NCBI RefSeq assembly: GCF_000715075.1 | Contig: NC_134089.1 | Coordinates: 67,066,697-67,130,696, forward strand | Origin: Nicotiana tabacum | Taxonomy: Eukaryota; Streptophyta; Magnoliopsida; Solanales; Solanaceae | Length of the DNA: 64,000 nt | Reading direction: 5' to 3' | Part shown: piece after piece, positions 55,191 to 64,000 of the stretch | Position numbering within the stretch: the stretch's first letter is position 1 | Layout: every line of letters begins with the position of its first letter | Notes under the pieces: generated by a model | Seen by the model: only the letters and a program-made list of their open reading frames with translations | Database searches by the model: none | Told to the model about the DNA's origin: nothing | Translations under genes and position numbers: made by a program

Positions 55191-55977
55191 GCCTTTCATA
55201 ACGGTAATATAGTGAGTCACATGATTTTCGAGATGGGTTATCCCATCATAGATTCTGAGATATGTGGGCATCTTGAAGGTCTTTGGTATGGCATATGGGG
55301 CTGCTTTCTCTTTGTACGATTATTCCACAAACCTGCCATCATCCCTTTTTTTTGTAATAATTTAAGGGCACTGGTATTTTGTCTACCCGTTCTTGGTGCT
55401 CTTTCATATGGTCTTTGAGTGCCTTGTTCTCGTTTTCATTTCCTTCGTTCTTTTTAGTGCGGTGGCGAGGACGTTGTCACCTGTATTGGCAGTAATAGTA
55501 TGAGTTTTATCTGGAGTCGGAGGGTCTGGTTGGTCATCCTATTCATTCCCACGTTATTCTACATCGATTCTCATGGTTTCTGTGGTCGTGCATGGAGCTT
55601 GTTTACTGAGTACACTGACTAGAGTATCAATTAGCGATGCTTTGAGGAGTTTTTTCATAGCAAGTGGCGCCCTTTCTCCCGTAGATATGGAGGCTCCTTT
55701 CTCATTTGGTTTTGTTGTGTTGCAAAAAGGGAAAGGTGACCTCTCTCTCCTGGGGGAGGTAGTGGGAGTCATTTCTTCGCCCTATGTGCCATCGCCTTCG
55801 TTGATGGCGTTCATGAGGTTAAGGGAAACGTTATCTGTTGTCCTTGTTCTGTTTCCTTGATCATCTCCATGGAAGCTTTTGTACGCACAAAGAGAAGAGA
55901 TAAACTTTGTGGTTGGTTAGATTAACAAGTCACGTGAGTTATGGATCTAATGGAAACTAAAATATTGGCTACGAAGA
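55191..55977 (-). mobile_element. 5' part of gag and leader of element I
   Basis: Region between gag core and PBS. An acidic/polar N-terminal gag segment is likely (frames with EKGASISTGERAPLAMKKLL), but no conserved motif. No other feature seen. Confidence 0.5.
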
Positions 55978-55995
55978 TTCCCATAGACGGCGCCA
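55978..55995 (-). promoter_or_regulatory. Primer binding site of element I
   Basis: Minus-sense TGGCGCCGTCTATGGGAA, the style of PBS found in Tat/Retand-type elements, seven nt from the LTR start. Confidence 0.8.
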
Positions 55996-56002
55996 AACTA
56001 TT

Positions 56003-56762
56003 TGAGCCAAAATTTAGATCTAGATTTAAACAATTAGATTTTCTAATAGAATAGAGTTAATCTTAGCCTATATTAATATTCAAAAGATCAGTTAACTAAT
56101 TTTGTAATGAGATGTCGCAAATACTATTCGAGTAGTAATAAATAGCAACAATAAAGCGATATTCAATCGCCCAAGAATAAAGAGGATAACATTAAATAGC
56201 GATAAATGATAATGAATGACATTTATGTAAATAAATACGAGCGAGTCACCCAAAAAGGGTGAGATTCTTTGATATTCCCTATGACAAAGATGGATGGTGA
56301 TGAGCCGTAGAATATTCAGATCCTCCTTAGACCATGGGAGAAAAGATAGGCACAGATCTAAAGAAAATGTTTATTTTGTATGTCAATGATAAAGCAATAA
56401 TCTTCAGAGAATGTCAAGGTGTTATTTTTTTACAATGAGTGTCCAATCCCCTATACAATCCTTTCTCTTTCTATCTATAAGGGTACATGGTCCACAAAAA
56501 TTTTAATTGTATAAATGGAAGGAATATTTTTGAGAATATTCTCTATAAGGTCTTGTCTCTAAAACTAGTCGTTAGTGCCCTGCTAAAGGGAGTGCTCGTC
56601 CTCGTCCTTCTGCTGAGTCAACTCAACCTCGCCTTTATCCTTTGTCGGTCACTTCGACCTCGCCTTCGTCCTTTGTTGAAAACACATCGATGACACATGG
56701 CAGCCTTCGAAGGCTCTCTTAATGACTTGTCCCACATATAATGATGATAATTTTTTAACCCA
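56003..56762 (-). mobile_element. 5' LTR of element I (approximate end)
   Basis: Begins TGAGCCAAAATTTAG on the plus strand next to the PBS. A plausible outer end is TTTAACCCA at 56762 (minus-sense TGGGTTAAA). It includes paired CCTCGCCTT words around 56628-56672. The end was not confirmed by a second copy. Confidence 0.55.
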
Positions 56763-56843
56763 TACAAAACTCATGTGCTTCAACCGTAGTCCATATGACA
56801 GTTTTCATATCCGGAGTGTGTGCATAAATTATAAATTATTTTA

Positions 56844-56848
<5 letters not shown>

Positions 56849-56893
<45 letters not shown>
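56849..56893. repeat. (TA)n microsatellite
   Basis: About 22 uninterrupted TA dinucleotides. Confidence 0.95.
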
Positions 56894-56896
<3 letters not shown>

Positions 56897-56899
56897 CAT

Positions 56900-58753
56900 G
56901 AAGCGCTCGGAAAGACATGTACATGTGAACAATATGAGTACAACTAAAACAAGTAGGACATGATGTCAAAAATAGACATTTACAGTCAACAAGGTACTAA
57001 AATCCTAAAACATAGTTTCTAATATAATTAAGAGATTTCACGTAGTCACACAAGGTACCAAAATCCTAAAACATAGTTTCTGATATAATTAAAAGAGTTC
57101 ATATAATCACACAAAAATAATAACAAGTCATAAGTAGCATGTGATGTAAATCCAAAGCATAAAGTAACCTAAGATCTACCTCGAGCATGAATAGCCCATG
57201 GCACTTGCATATACGCTCGGCGCCACGCATATACAAGCACCCAATGTATAGAAATTAATTAAATAAAGTTGATCTTCTAAGGTAGATTTCCTCAAGCAAA
57301 GTCTAGGCAAGATACTTACCTTTGAAAGCCAAATCAACCCTCTAAAATCACCTTTCTCTTAGAAATTACTTCTAACCGGCTCAAATCTAATCAAATAATA
57401 CTCAATAAGGTCAAATAAAATCATAGGAATCAATTCCAAATAATAAAGCTAATCAATTCCCAAAAAATAATTAAAGTCAACCAGGGCCTACATGATTTAA
57501 ACCCGAATCTGGGATTAGATTTCGTTTACCCATAAACCCACTAGTTCAAATTTATGCTTAATTTTCCATTTGGAGTCCATTTTTATACTCAAAAATTAAT
57601 TTGGATGATTCTAGCTCTAGGTCTTAAAACCCCCCAATTTCTCTTTGTTCAAATCTATATTTTGATATTGAATCTAGCGATAAATTCATGTATAAACTAT
57701 AAATTTAGGTTAAAATCACTTACCTCAAGCTTGAAGGTGAAACCCTAACCCCACACTCTCAAAATAATCTCCAAAAATTAGAAAATAAAATAAAAATCAT
57801 AAAAGTCATCCTTAAATAGCTTCGAAAAGTTTCTGTAAAAAATGTTCGTAGGTGCCCGCTAAACAAGTCTACGGGCCGCAAAAGTAGAATGTGGGCCACA
57901 AATCCATCGCACCAACATTCAAGACTGCACTGACACCCTTCCGTAAAATGACCATTACTCCTATAAAAAGTCGGGATGACAAACAATTTAAACCACCAGA
58001 AACTAGACTCAAAGGAATACAATCTCATCAAAACATCATCATCTCAAAATTCTTTATAGATTGGGAGAAATGCTCTTTTGAAGTCAGGTCATGTGCAGAA
58101 AATTTCTGTTTCAGCAGCTCAATTTTTTCGAAACTTGCCCCAGATGCACAGAAACTCACTCAAGCCCCTAAGGACTCCATCTAATCATTCCTACAAATCT
58201 AAATACCCTATATAGAGACTCAAATCGAATATAATTTCTCTTAAGTTCTTAAATGTTCATTCTTTCAAAAGAGTGTATCACACTTGGACAATTTGGATTA
58301 CTTTCAAACTTTGCACACAAGTTCAATTCACTATATAGACCTATCTAACGTCTCGGAACACCAATTTAAGCTCAATAACATCAAGGACAACTCTTGGTCA
58401 AACTTATGAACTCTTAAGTTCTTCAAATTATCAACTTTCAACAAATGGTGTCGAATCTTTCTAGGAATATCCAAAATTCAATCCGAACATACGTACAAGT
58501 CCAAAACTATCATAGGATCCTATTGGAACCTTCAAATCACCATCCGAGATTGTAAATACAAATATCAAACCTTGGTAAACTCTTACAACTTAAGGCTTCC
58601 AAAAATAGAAATTTAGTATTCCAACTCACTCTAAACCCCACCAAAACCAAACCACCCGTCCCTGCAAGTTACATATCATCAGATTAACCTAAGAAAGCAC
58701 CAAATAGGAGAACTAGGTCCTGATACTCAAATACGATCGGTCAGGTCGTTACA
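56900..58753 (-). mobile_element. Tekay-related LTR J, truncated
   Basis: Minus-sense start TGTAACGACCTGACCGATC at 58753, related to LTR0-LTR2 in the first ~900 bp. A small GC-rich block (57846-57910, TACGGGCCGCAAA) occupies the word-array position. Two ~58-bp imperfect direct copies of CAAGGTACCAAAATCCTAAA lie at about 56990 and 57050. The low-coordinate end is not recognisable and no PBS follows. No ORF. Confidence 0.65.
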
Positions 58754-59795
58754 ATTGGTCAGAGAAATGTTCTATTATTTCCGTTCATTTTAATTAATTT
58801 ACTATGAAATAGATAACCAGGCCAATAGGGTTGAAGGGTCCACCATTGGATTGGATTAACTTTTTATTAACATCAAACAAAACAATTTAATCGATTTTTA
58901 ATTATCAAAATTAAAATAAACCAATTATAATACAAGTCGTTTGTCTCACAAGAGTCCTCGTTTATAATATTTCATGGGGCAGGCACAACGTAGATGCTCA
59001 TTATTGTATTCTTGCCTGCTCGATCATCCATCTTTTTTTTTAGAAAAAAAAAAAGGAGAGAATCTTTCTTCTTCATAATTTCTGGTGTTTTTTGTCCTAG
59101 GTAATATGATTTAAAAATAAATTGTGCAGGAGAATCTCTCCAAGAAACGTGCATGTTGAACTGTAAAGGTTGCTATTTTACGTAGCAGTTTTAGCTTTAT
59201 CCGAAAGGATTATCTTTCATCAGATTAAAAAACAAAAAATAAAGGAAAGAAATCCAACATTTCGCGGGCTTTTATAAATACATAATTTCCACCTACAAAA
59301 GGGTTAAAGAAGTGACTTTGTCTCCACATCTTCCTTGGTTTCAACAAACCAATATTGTACTGTATTTTTTTTCCAACATGAGCATTGGTGCAGACTGAAA
59401 AAACGAAAATCCAGTGTTTACGTCAAACAATATAAATTAATCATGATTAAGTAATACATTGATGTGAAAAATAGGTGATAGAACAAGCCAGAAATTTGAC
59501 AAGATCTAAATTGGCTCCTTTTCGCCTTGCAAAGACAACATCACATTCAATGAGCAATCTAACACTATCAATTACTGAAAAGAGATTTTGGACACATTTA
59601 TGATTAATAAGTTTGGACAAAGATACTGTAGAAATGTTAGTTTACAATTAGTTCTCACTTGTTTTGTTGGTTCAGTAACTCAATGAAGTAGTACACATTT
59701 GAAAGACAAAAACAAGGAGTAATAACTGTACATAGAGGTTAATTTCATAAACCTCAAATCTAGTAAATTACTGCACAAGCTCCAAAAGACTCGTC
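58754..59795. other. Intergenic DNA and 3' untranslated region of the TLC gene
   Basis: Low-copy-looking AT-rich sequence. The part next to 59795 should contain the TLC gene 3' UTR, but I cannot place the polyadenylation site. Nothing else is recognisable. Confidence 0.5.
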
Positions 59796-62700
59796 CTACT
59801 GGCTGTGTCTCGCCTTTCTCAAAGTTTTAATCATACCCTTTGCGATTTTCCAAAACCAGACAATATTCAGCAGTGCCAAAACAGGAGGTACAGTTAACAA
59901 GCTATAGAAGCCCAGTGGATAAACTTTCTTGATCTGAAGAACAAAGTGTAAGAGAAATAGGCCTTAAAACAGTTAAAATTCTATACGTTGTGCAAATAGG
60001 TATTTACCTGATCAAAATGGGTAAACATGTGATAGAAAAAGAAGAGAAACAAAACAATCCTTGCAACCTGAAAGCATCACATTAAAAACCTCGGTTATAA
60101 AAATTAAAGTTTAAAAGCTAGCATCAGAAGTTTCTTGGCGACAAAAGTTAACAATCAAAAGCAAAAAAAAGAACCAAGTCAAATGAGAATAAGAAATAAT
60201 AATAATTCAAGATTTTGCTTTCTCAAACATACAGCTAACTTGACCTTTCCGTCTATTTTCATAAATTACTCGAGGAAAAAGTCAAAATTCTTGATTAAAA
60301 GATTCGTGATCCTATTAATCTTAACTTCAAAGAAAATACTTAGTATTATAGTAAGTTTGTAATATTGCTTAAAACCCAGGCAATCTCTTGTGGTTTCTGA
60401 AAATGAGGATATTTTGATCTATTGGTCACAAATATAATATTTTTGGATTTCCAACTACAAAAGTTGCTGAATTATTGTTTAAAAGAAGATAATCATATCA
60501 AACAAACAAAGTGCTTAACTAACATCCTTGTAACATAAACAAGGAACAAAAAACCTCAAGGCATGTACTACCCATTTGCAAGGTCCAGGACAGCATTGAT
60601 CTTAAGAATTTTCAGCAACATAGACGCAAAACTAGTTGTTACACTTGAACAGAACATAATAGAAGCAAATGTTACAGATAGTTAGCCACACTTGTCTTGA
60701 GGACAAATCCAAAGTATCTTGTGCAAAATAATATTCCTCCACCAAAAAAAAGAAAAACAATTTGCCAATTTATGAGCAAAGATGTATACGTAAATTCAAA
60801 TTAATTTGTCCAAAATTGAATAGCCATCCCAGCTTAGCTTCATATAAGTAACATGCTATATCCACATAAATGCAAGAACAAAGACAGAAGAAAATGTATT
60901 CTCATACACCATACCAGCCAGCCAAAAAATAAAGCTACTCCATTGGAGACGTAGAGCTTAGAGTTCTTTTGACCAGCAACATCCAGGTACCTGCATGCAC
61001 ATATTGATGGAAGTCACTAATGTAGAATGTTTGGTTTAGAGAAGACAAGGAATGGAAGATGCCTATTGCTCTTACCATCTTAAATTGACAAAGGGAGTAG
61101 TACTCTCGGTAAAGAGTACCATAAAAATATATATCTGTGCTTGACCACTTAAAAGGGATTGAACAATTGCAAACATTGAGAGCCCGTGATGTAAGACCTG
61201 GAGGAGCAAATCAAGATTCAAAGGCAAAACATTGCTTCCTGATACTTACAGCCACCCCAAGCTATACGATATAATTATAGAAGAAAATACACTACTTCCT
61301 GATGCTTACATACTCCATTCCACCCAAGGCTGGGAAGTAATAGAAAATCATTGCCAAGTCTGCCAGAAAGTAGCCAGTGGAGATCTGTTTCACCATACAA
61401 ATAACATTAGAGTTGAGAATAGAACATACATCCAGCATAATAATGCTAGAGTTGAATTAGATGATGGAGAACGAAGTAGTTCATATGCTATGAGAACCCT
61501 TAAAAAACCAAGACAACATTATCACATTTACGTCCTTCAGGGAAAGTAAAGCCGCAATTGTGTTACTACCCTAGGAAACTGAAAACAATAGGAATATGAA
61601 TTAAGCATTTTGCTCTCCCAACGGTGTTAATAATCAAACTTGCCTAACATACTTCACAATTTGGATAAAACATTTGGTCAGCTAAAGTAATTGTTATTTA
61701 AGACGTCAAATCTGACTAACTAACAATATAGAGAAAACTTGGCAGCCATTTGAATCTGTAAGCTAAAAGAAAGCCAATGACAGAAGTATTGGCATTAATA
61801 CCCCGAGTATGGTGTCTGAAAAAGCTGATGTTCTATTGATCATTAAGTCATCCGGAGCACCATCACGGAAAAGATCTGATTCAATCAAGAGATACAGAGA
61901 AGCAGCCGCTACAAGGAGCGCATGAAAAGTGGAAAATCCTCTGAAAAGAAGAGAGTCCTCAGTAAGACACTGACAACAACCAAGATACACAAGCTATATC
62001 ACTAAAAATGGAAAAAAAATAAAAAATTCACATGAAAGGTAAGATTACTACCTGTTGTTCCATTCAAGTTTCTTTTTGTCATCAAGTTTAATATATCCAT
62101 TGAAGAACAAAGGGCTTATAGTACCTGTTAATTGATAAACCTTCAACAAAAGAAATAACACCTTCAAAAGTAAGACGAAGAGCAATAACACATGCTAAAA
62201 GTTTGTTTCTGAACTACCATGACAAGAGAAACCTGAAAGCCAAAGAAGGCATACGAGTTCTAACTCTTGGCAGAGCTAAGGATACCATTCTAAGAATTGT
62301 ATATTAAAGCCTCCTCTTTTTTCAATTAATAAGAAAAAAAGAAATATTATCCAGCGAATGCATTGTAAGAAGTACAGATATGTGGTGCGGACTCTCCAAA
62401 ACAGTTGTCGCACCCGTGTCGGATCCTCCAAAAATACATTGTTTTTGGAGGATCCGACACACACCCATCGATATTTTCGAGGAGTCCGAGCAACATAGCC
62501 ATTCGGTTATACTTTAGGGAATCCAAAACATTCAGCTAACCATCTACGCCTTCTATAGATTAAAATATTATACCAGAAAGCCAAAAGTTGCAAGCAAGAA
62601 TGTTTACAAGTTTCAATATCAAGTAGGCCATATTTCACTTAACGCATCACTTTACACTTAAAAAGGGTCTAGAATCTAAGAGTCAAAAGGAGCAAAAATA

Positions 62701-62941
62701 TGTGAATTTTAACATCAATAAATTCGAAATTTGCACACAATAAGAGCAAGTAATTGCCCAGTTTCACACCCCAAAAAAAAATATTTATGTGGCTCCAAAT
62801 ATAAGAAGAGACAAAAAAGAAACTCACAATTCTACACATGATGAGACCAGCAAAAACAGAAAAGAGCCAGTGTAATTCTTTACTTAGGGTAGCATGACCC
62901 GCTATGTTGATCAATCCAAGAGGCAACTGAATAACCAACAT
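59796..62941 (-). CDS. TLC-domain (TLCD4/TMEM56-like) membrane protein, 8 coding exons
   Basis: Intact host gene. Coding exons (minus, order of translation): 62941-62828, 62140-62052, 61940-61802, 61384-61310, 61197-61076, 60990-60915, 60067-60008, 59933-59796; together 813 nt, 270 aa plus stop. All introns have GT and AG ends and all phases agree. Protein: MLVIQLPLGLINIAGHATLS, SPLFFNGYIKLDDKKKLEWN, NRGFSTFHALLVAAASLYLL, ISTGYFLADLAMIFYYFPAL, VLHHGLSMFAIVQSLLSGQA, FTESTTPFVNLRWYLDVAGQ, ending WFWKIAKGMIKTLRKARHSQ. This is the TRAM/LAG1/CLN8 fold: several hydrophobic helices, His-His of HHGLSM at about residues 142-143, and the FTE/TPFVNLRWYLD signature at 169-184. The usual length for plant members is about 260-280 aa. 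Probably a multi-pass endomembrane lipid-related protein; the exact plant role is not known to me. A splice acceptor (CATTGTAG) ends 5 nt before the ATG, so a 5' UTR intron is likely; a donor near 63052 would pair with it. Confidence 0.93.
62372..62505. mobile_element. Foldback (MITE-like) element in intron 1 of the TLC gene
   Basis: A perfect 19-bp inverted repeat (62416-62434 and 62442-62460, arm GTGTCGGATCCTCCAAAAA) with a 7-nt loop, nested in a weaker outer inverted repeat (GCGGACTCTCCAAAA against TTTTCGAGGAGTCCG). No coding capacity. It lies in the intron between the first two coding exons. Confidence 0.8.
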
Positions 62942-62946
62942 TTTTG

Positions 62947-63400
62947 CTACAATGAAAAACACGAAATATCAAAAACCCAAAACAGCAAATCATAAAAAAA
63001 CTTCAATCTTGAAGGCAAAAGATTCAAAATACAAAAGCAAGATTGTAAAACCTGAAGTGTTGCGCTATGAGTAAAATGCTTAATACCCCCCTTTGCAGGA
63101 TTTCAAAAGACATCCAAGAATGTTTCAACCCAAAAAAGAAAGAAAAAAAAGGACTGGATATTGAGATGGTGCGTAATGTTCAAACAAGTCAGAGAATTGA
63201 CCAATGACCACGTCCTGATGGCTCAGAGAATTAATAATAATAAGAAAGGAAAGTTGATTTAGGAGTAAGAAATTGAATGAAAATTTAATGAGGGAGTTGG
63301 GGGGGCCATCCAATGACCAGAATTTGATGCTTTTCTCTTTGTGGCGTGGAAAGAGACAACTTTTGAAATTTGAGAGGACAGGAATGGGGTCCACGTCTAT
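62947..63400 (-). promoter_or_regulatory. 5' leader intron, noncoding exon and promoter region of the TLC gene
   Basis: Acceptor TTTTTCATTGTAG at 62947. A candidate donor (CTTCAG then GTTTTA) lies at about 63051, making the stretch from 63053 upward the likely noncoding first exon. The transcription start is not identifiable by eye. Confidence 0.5.
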
Positions 63401-63447
63401 TCAGAGTTTTATCCCATTTGTACATCACATGAACCGGCAGCTCGTCG

Positions 63448-63468
63448 TTTTTTTTTTTTTTTTTTTTT
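63448..63468. repeat. Poly(T) run of 21
   Basis: Just outside the MITE that follows. Confidence 0.95.
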
Positions 63469-63483
63469 GTAAAAATAGTATGA

Positions 63484-63880
63484 ACTAGCCAGTTTTCGGA
63501 TTGGTCATTTAAAAATAGCCAGTGTTTGTAAAGTTATTACAAAATAACCAATATTTTGGTGCAGCACGAAAAATTCTACCATAATATACTGAAAATCAGT
63601 GCACATGTGTATGAACTTTCAGCATATTATGCTGGAACTCCAACACGCGGAAAGTTCCAGTATAATATACTCCAGTATATTATGCTGGACCGGTATATTA
63701 TACTGGAACTCCATTATAAGTATACTGGAACTCCAGTATAATATAATGGAATATTTTTCCGGATTTTGAACAGTATTTTTGTTCAAATTTATCTTTACAT
63801 GAAAAGTGGCTAAATTTCTATTACTTTTGAAACTGTGGCTACTTTTGAATGACCACTTGTAAACCTGGCTATTTTTTAAT
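63484..63880. mobile_element. MITE with ~38-bp inverted termini and internal palindromes
   Basis: Left end ACTAGCCAGTTTTCGG...GGTCATTTAAAAATAGCC and right end complement AAATAGCCAGGTTTAC...GGTCATTCAAAAGTAGCC are imperfect inverted repeats. The centre (63640-63740) is built from CCAGTATAATATACTGG-like palindromes repeated at least five times. No ORF. It lies upstream of the TLC gene, within possible promoter distance. Confidence 0.75.
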
Positions 63881-64000
63881 TTCTCCCTCATTTTTTAGCA
63901 CACATTGCCACATCCACTAGTTTTCTTTCTTCTCTTTATTACAAAAATAAAAATGCTAAGAAGAAATGTCGTGTTAAAATTAGGAATGGCAGGTGGTGCG
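63881..64000. other. Unassigned upstream sequence
   Basis: No feature recognised in the last 120 bp. Confidence 0.4.

Noticed and set aside
61232..61549. 105-codon plus-strand open frame
   Set aside because: It overlaps in antisense the exon at 61310-61384 of the TLC gene, which is supported by splice sites and family motifs.
62942..62962. Upstream ATG adding MFFIVAK to the TLC protein
   Set aside because: The seven codons coincide with a strong splice acceptor (TTTTTCATTGTAG), so they are most likely intronic; kept as an alternative only.

Overview
The window is AT-rich plant nuclear DNA, almost certainly from a Solanaceae genome (Nicotiana-like; this is inferred from the LTR families, not from a database search). 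About 58.7 kb is a graveyard of nested LTR retrotransposons. The last 5 kb (58.75-64.0 kb) is single-copy-like DNA with one intact intron-containing host gene, a TLC-domain (TLCD4/TMEM56-like) membrane protein on the minus strand (8 coding exons, 270 aa).

Layout. 1-6023 (+): decayed Ty3/gypsy Tekay-type pol and its 2.87-kb 3' LTR. 6024-7086 (-): Tat/Ogre-type reverse transcriptase fragment. 7087-9184 (-): deletion derivative (copy C) of a small Athila-like non-autonomous element. 9185-11030: unidentified AT-rich DNA with an Aux/IAA exon fragment. 11030-18860 (-): Athila-type element F (5' LTR, PBS, gag, PR, RT, RNase H, INT; 3' end lost). 18861-26068 (+): Athila-type element G (RNase H end, INT, spliced downstream ORF, 3' LTR). 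26069-43268 (-): chain of Tekay-related LTRs and internal regions (LTR3-int2-LTR2-int1-LTR1-LTR0); LTR3 is split by a 3.1-kb insertion carrying an NAA38/LSMD1 gene fragment. 43269-53738 (-): Athila-like non-autonomous element D, with a 6.3-kb chromovirus E (46930-53232) inserted in its LTR. 53739-56762 (-): Tat/Ogre-like gag-PR with PBS and LTR. About 56900-58753 (-): another Tekay-related LTR. 58754-64000: host gene with two foldback/MITE elements.

Main observations. (1) Four Athila-type copies (C, D, F, G) carry the same ~48-nt cassette 8-13 nt downstream of the stop codon of their last internal ORF. It folds into two hairpins with compensatory base changes between copies, so it is probably a functional RNA structure. 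(2) C and D define a non-autonomous family whose only ORF encodes a Cys-rich plus coiled-coil protein of about 300 codons that I do not recognise. (3) Most LTR families here, and the internal promoter-like region of F and G, carry a short array of GC-rich palindromic words just upstream of a TATA box. The word differs between families, and in one case between sibling LTRs. (4) F and G share the layout expected of an internal transcription unit: word array, TATA, pyrimidine-rich leader, intron, downstream ORF.

Relative insertion order read from the nesting: the H3 internal region predates G, G predates F; D predates LTR0, which predates H1; the D LTR predates E. E is the youngest element that can be dated: its two LTRs differ at about 20 of 700 positions by hand count.
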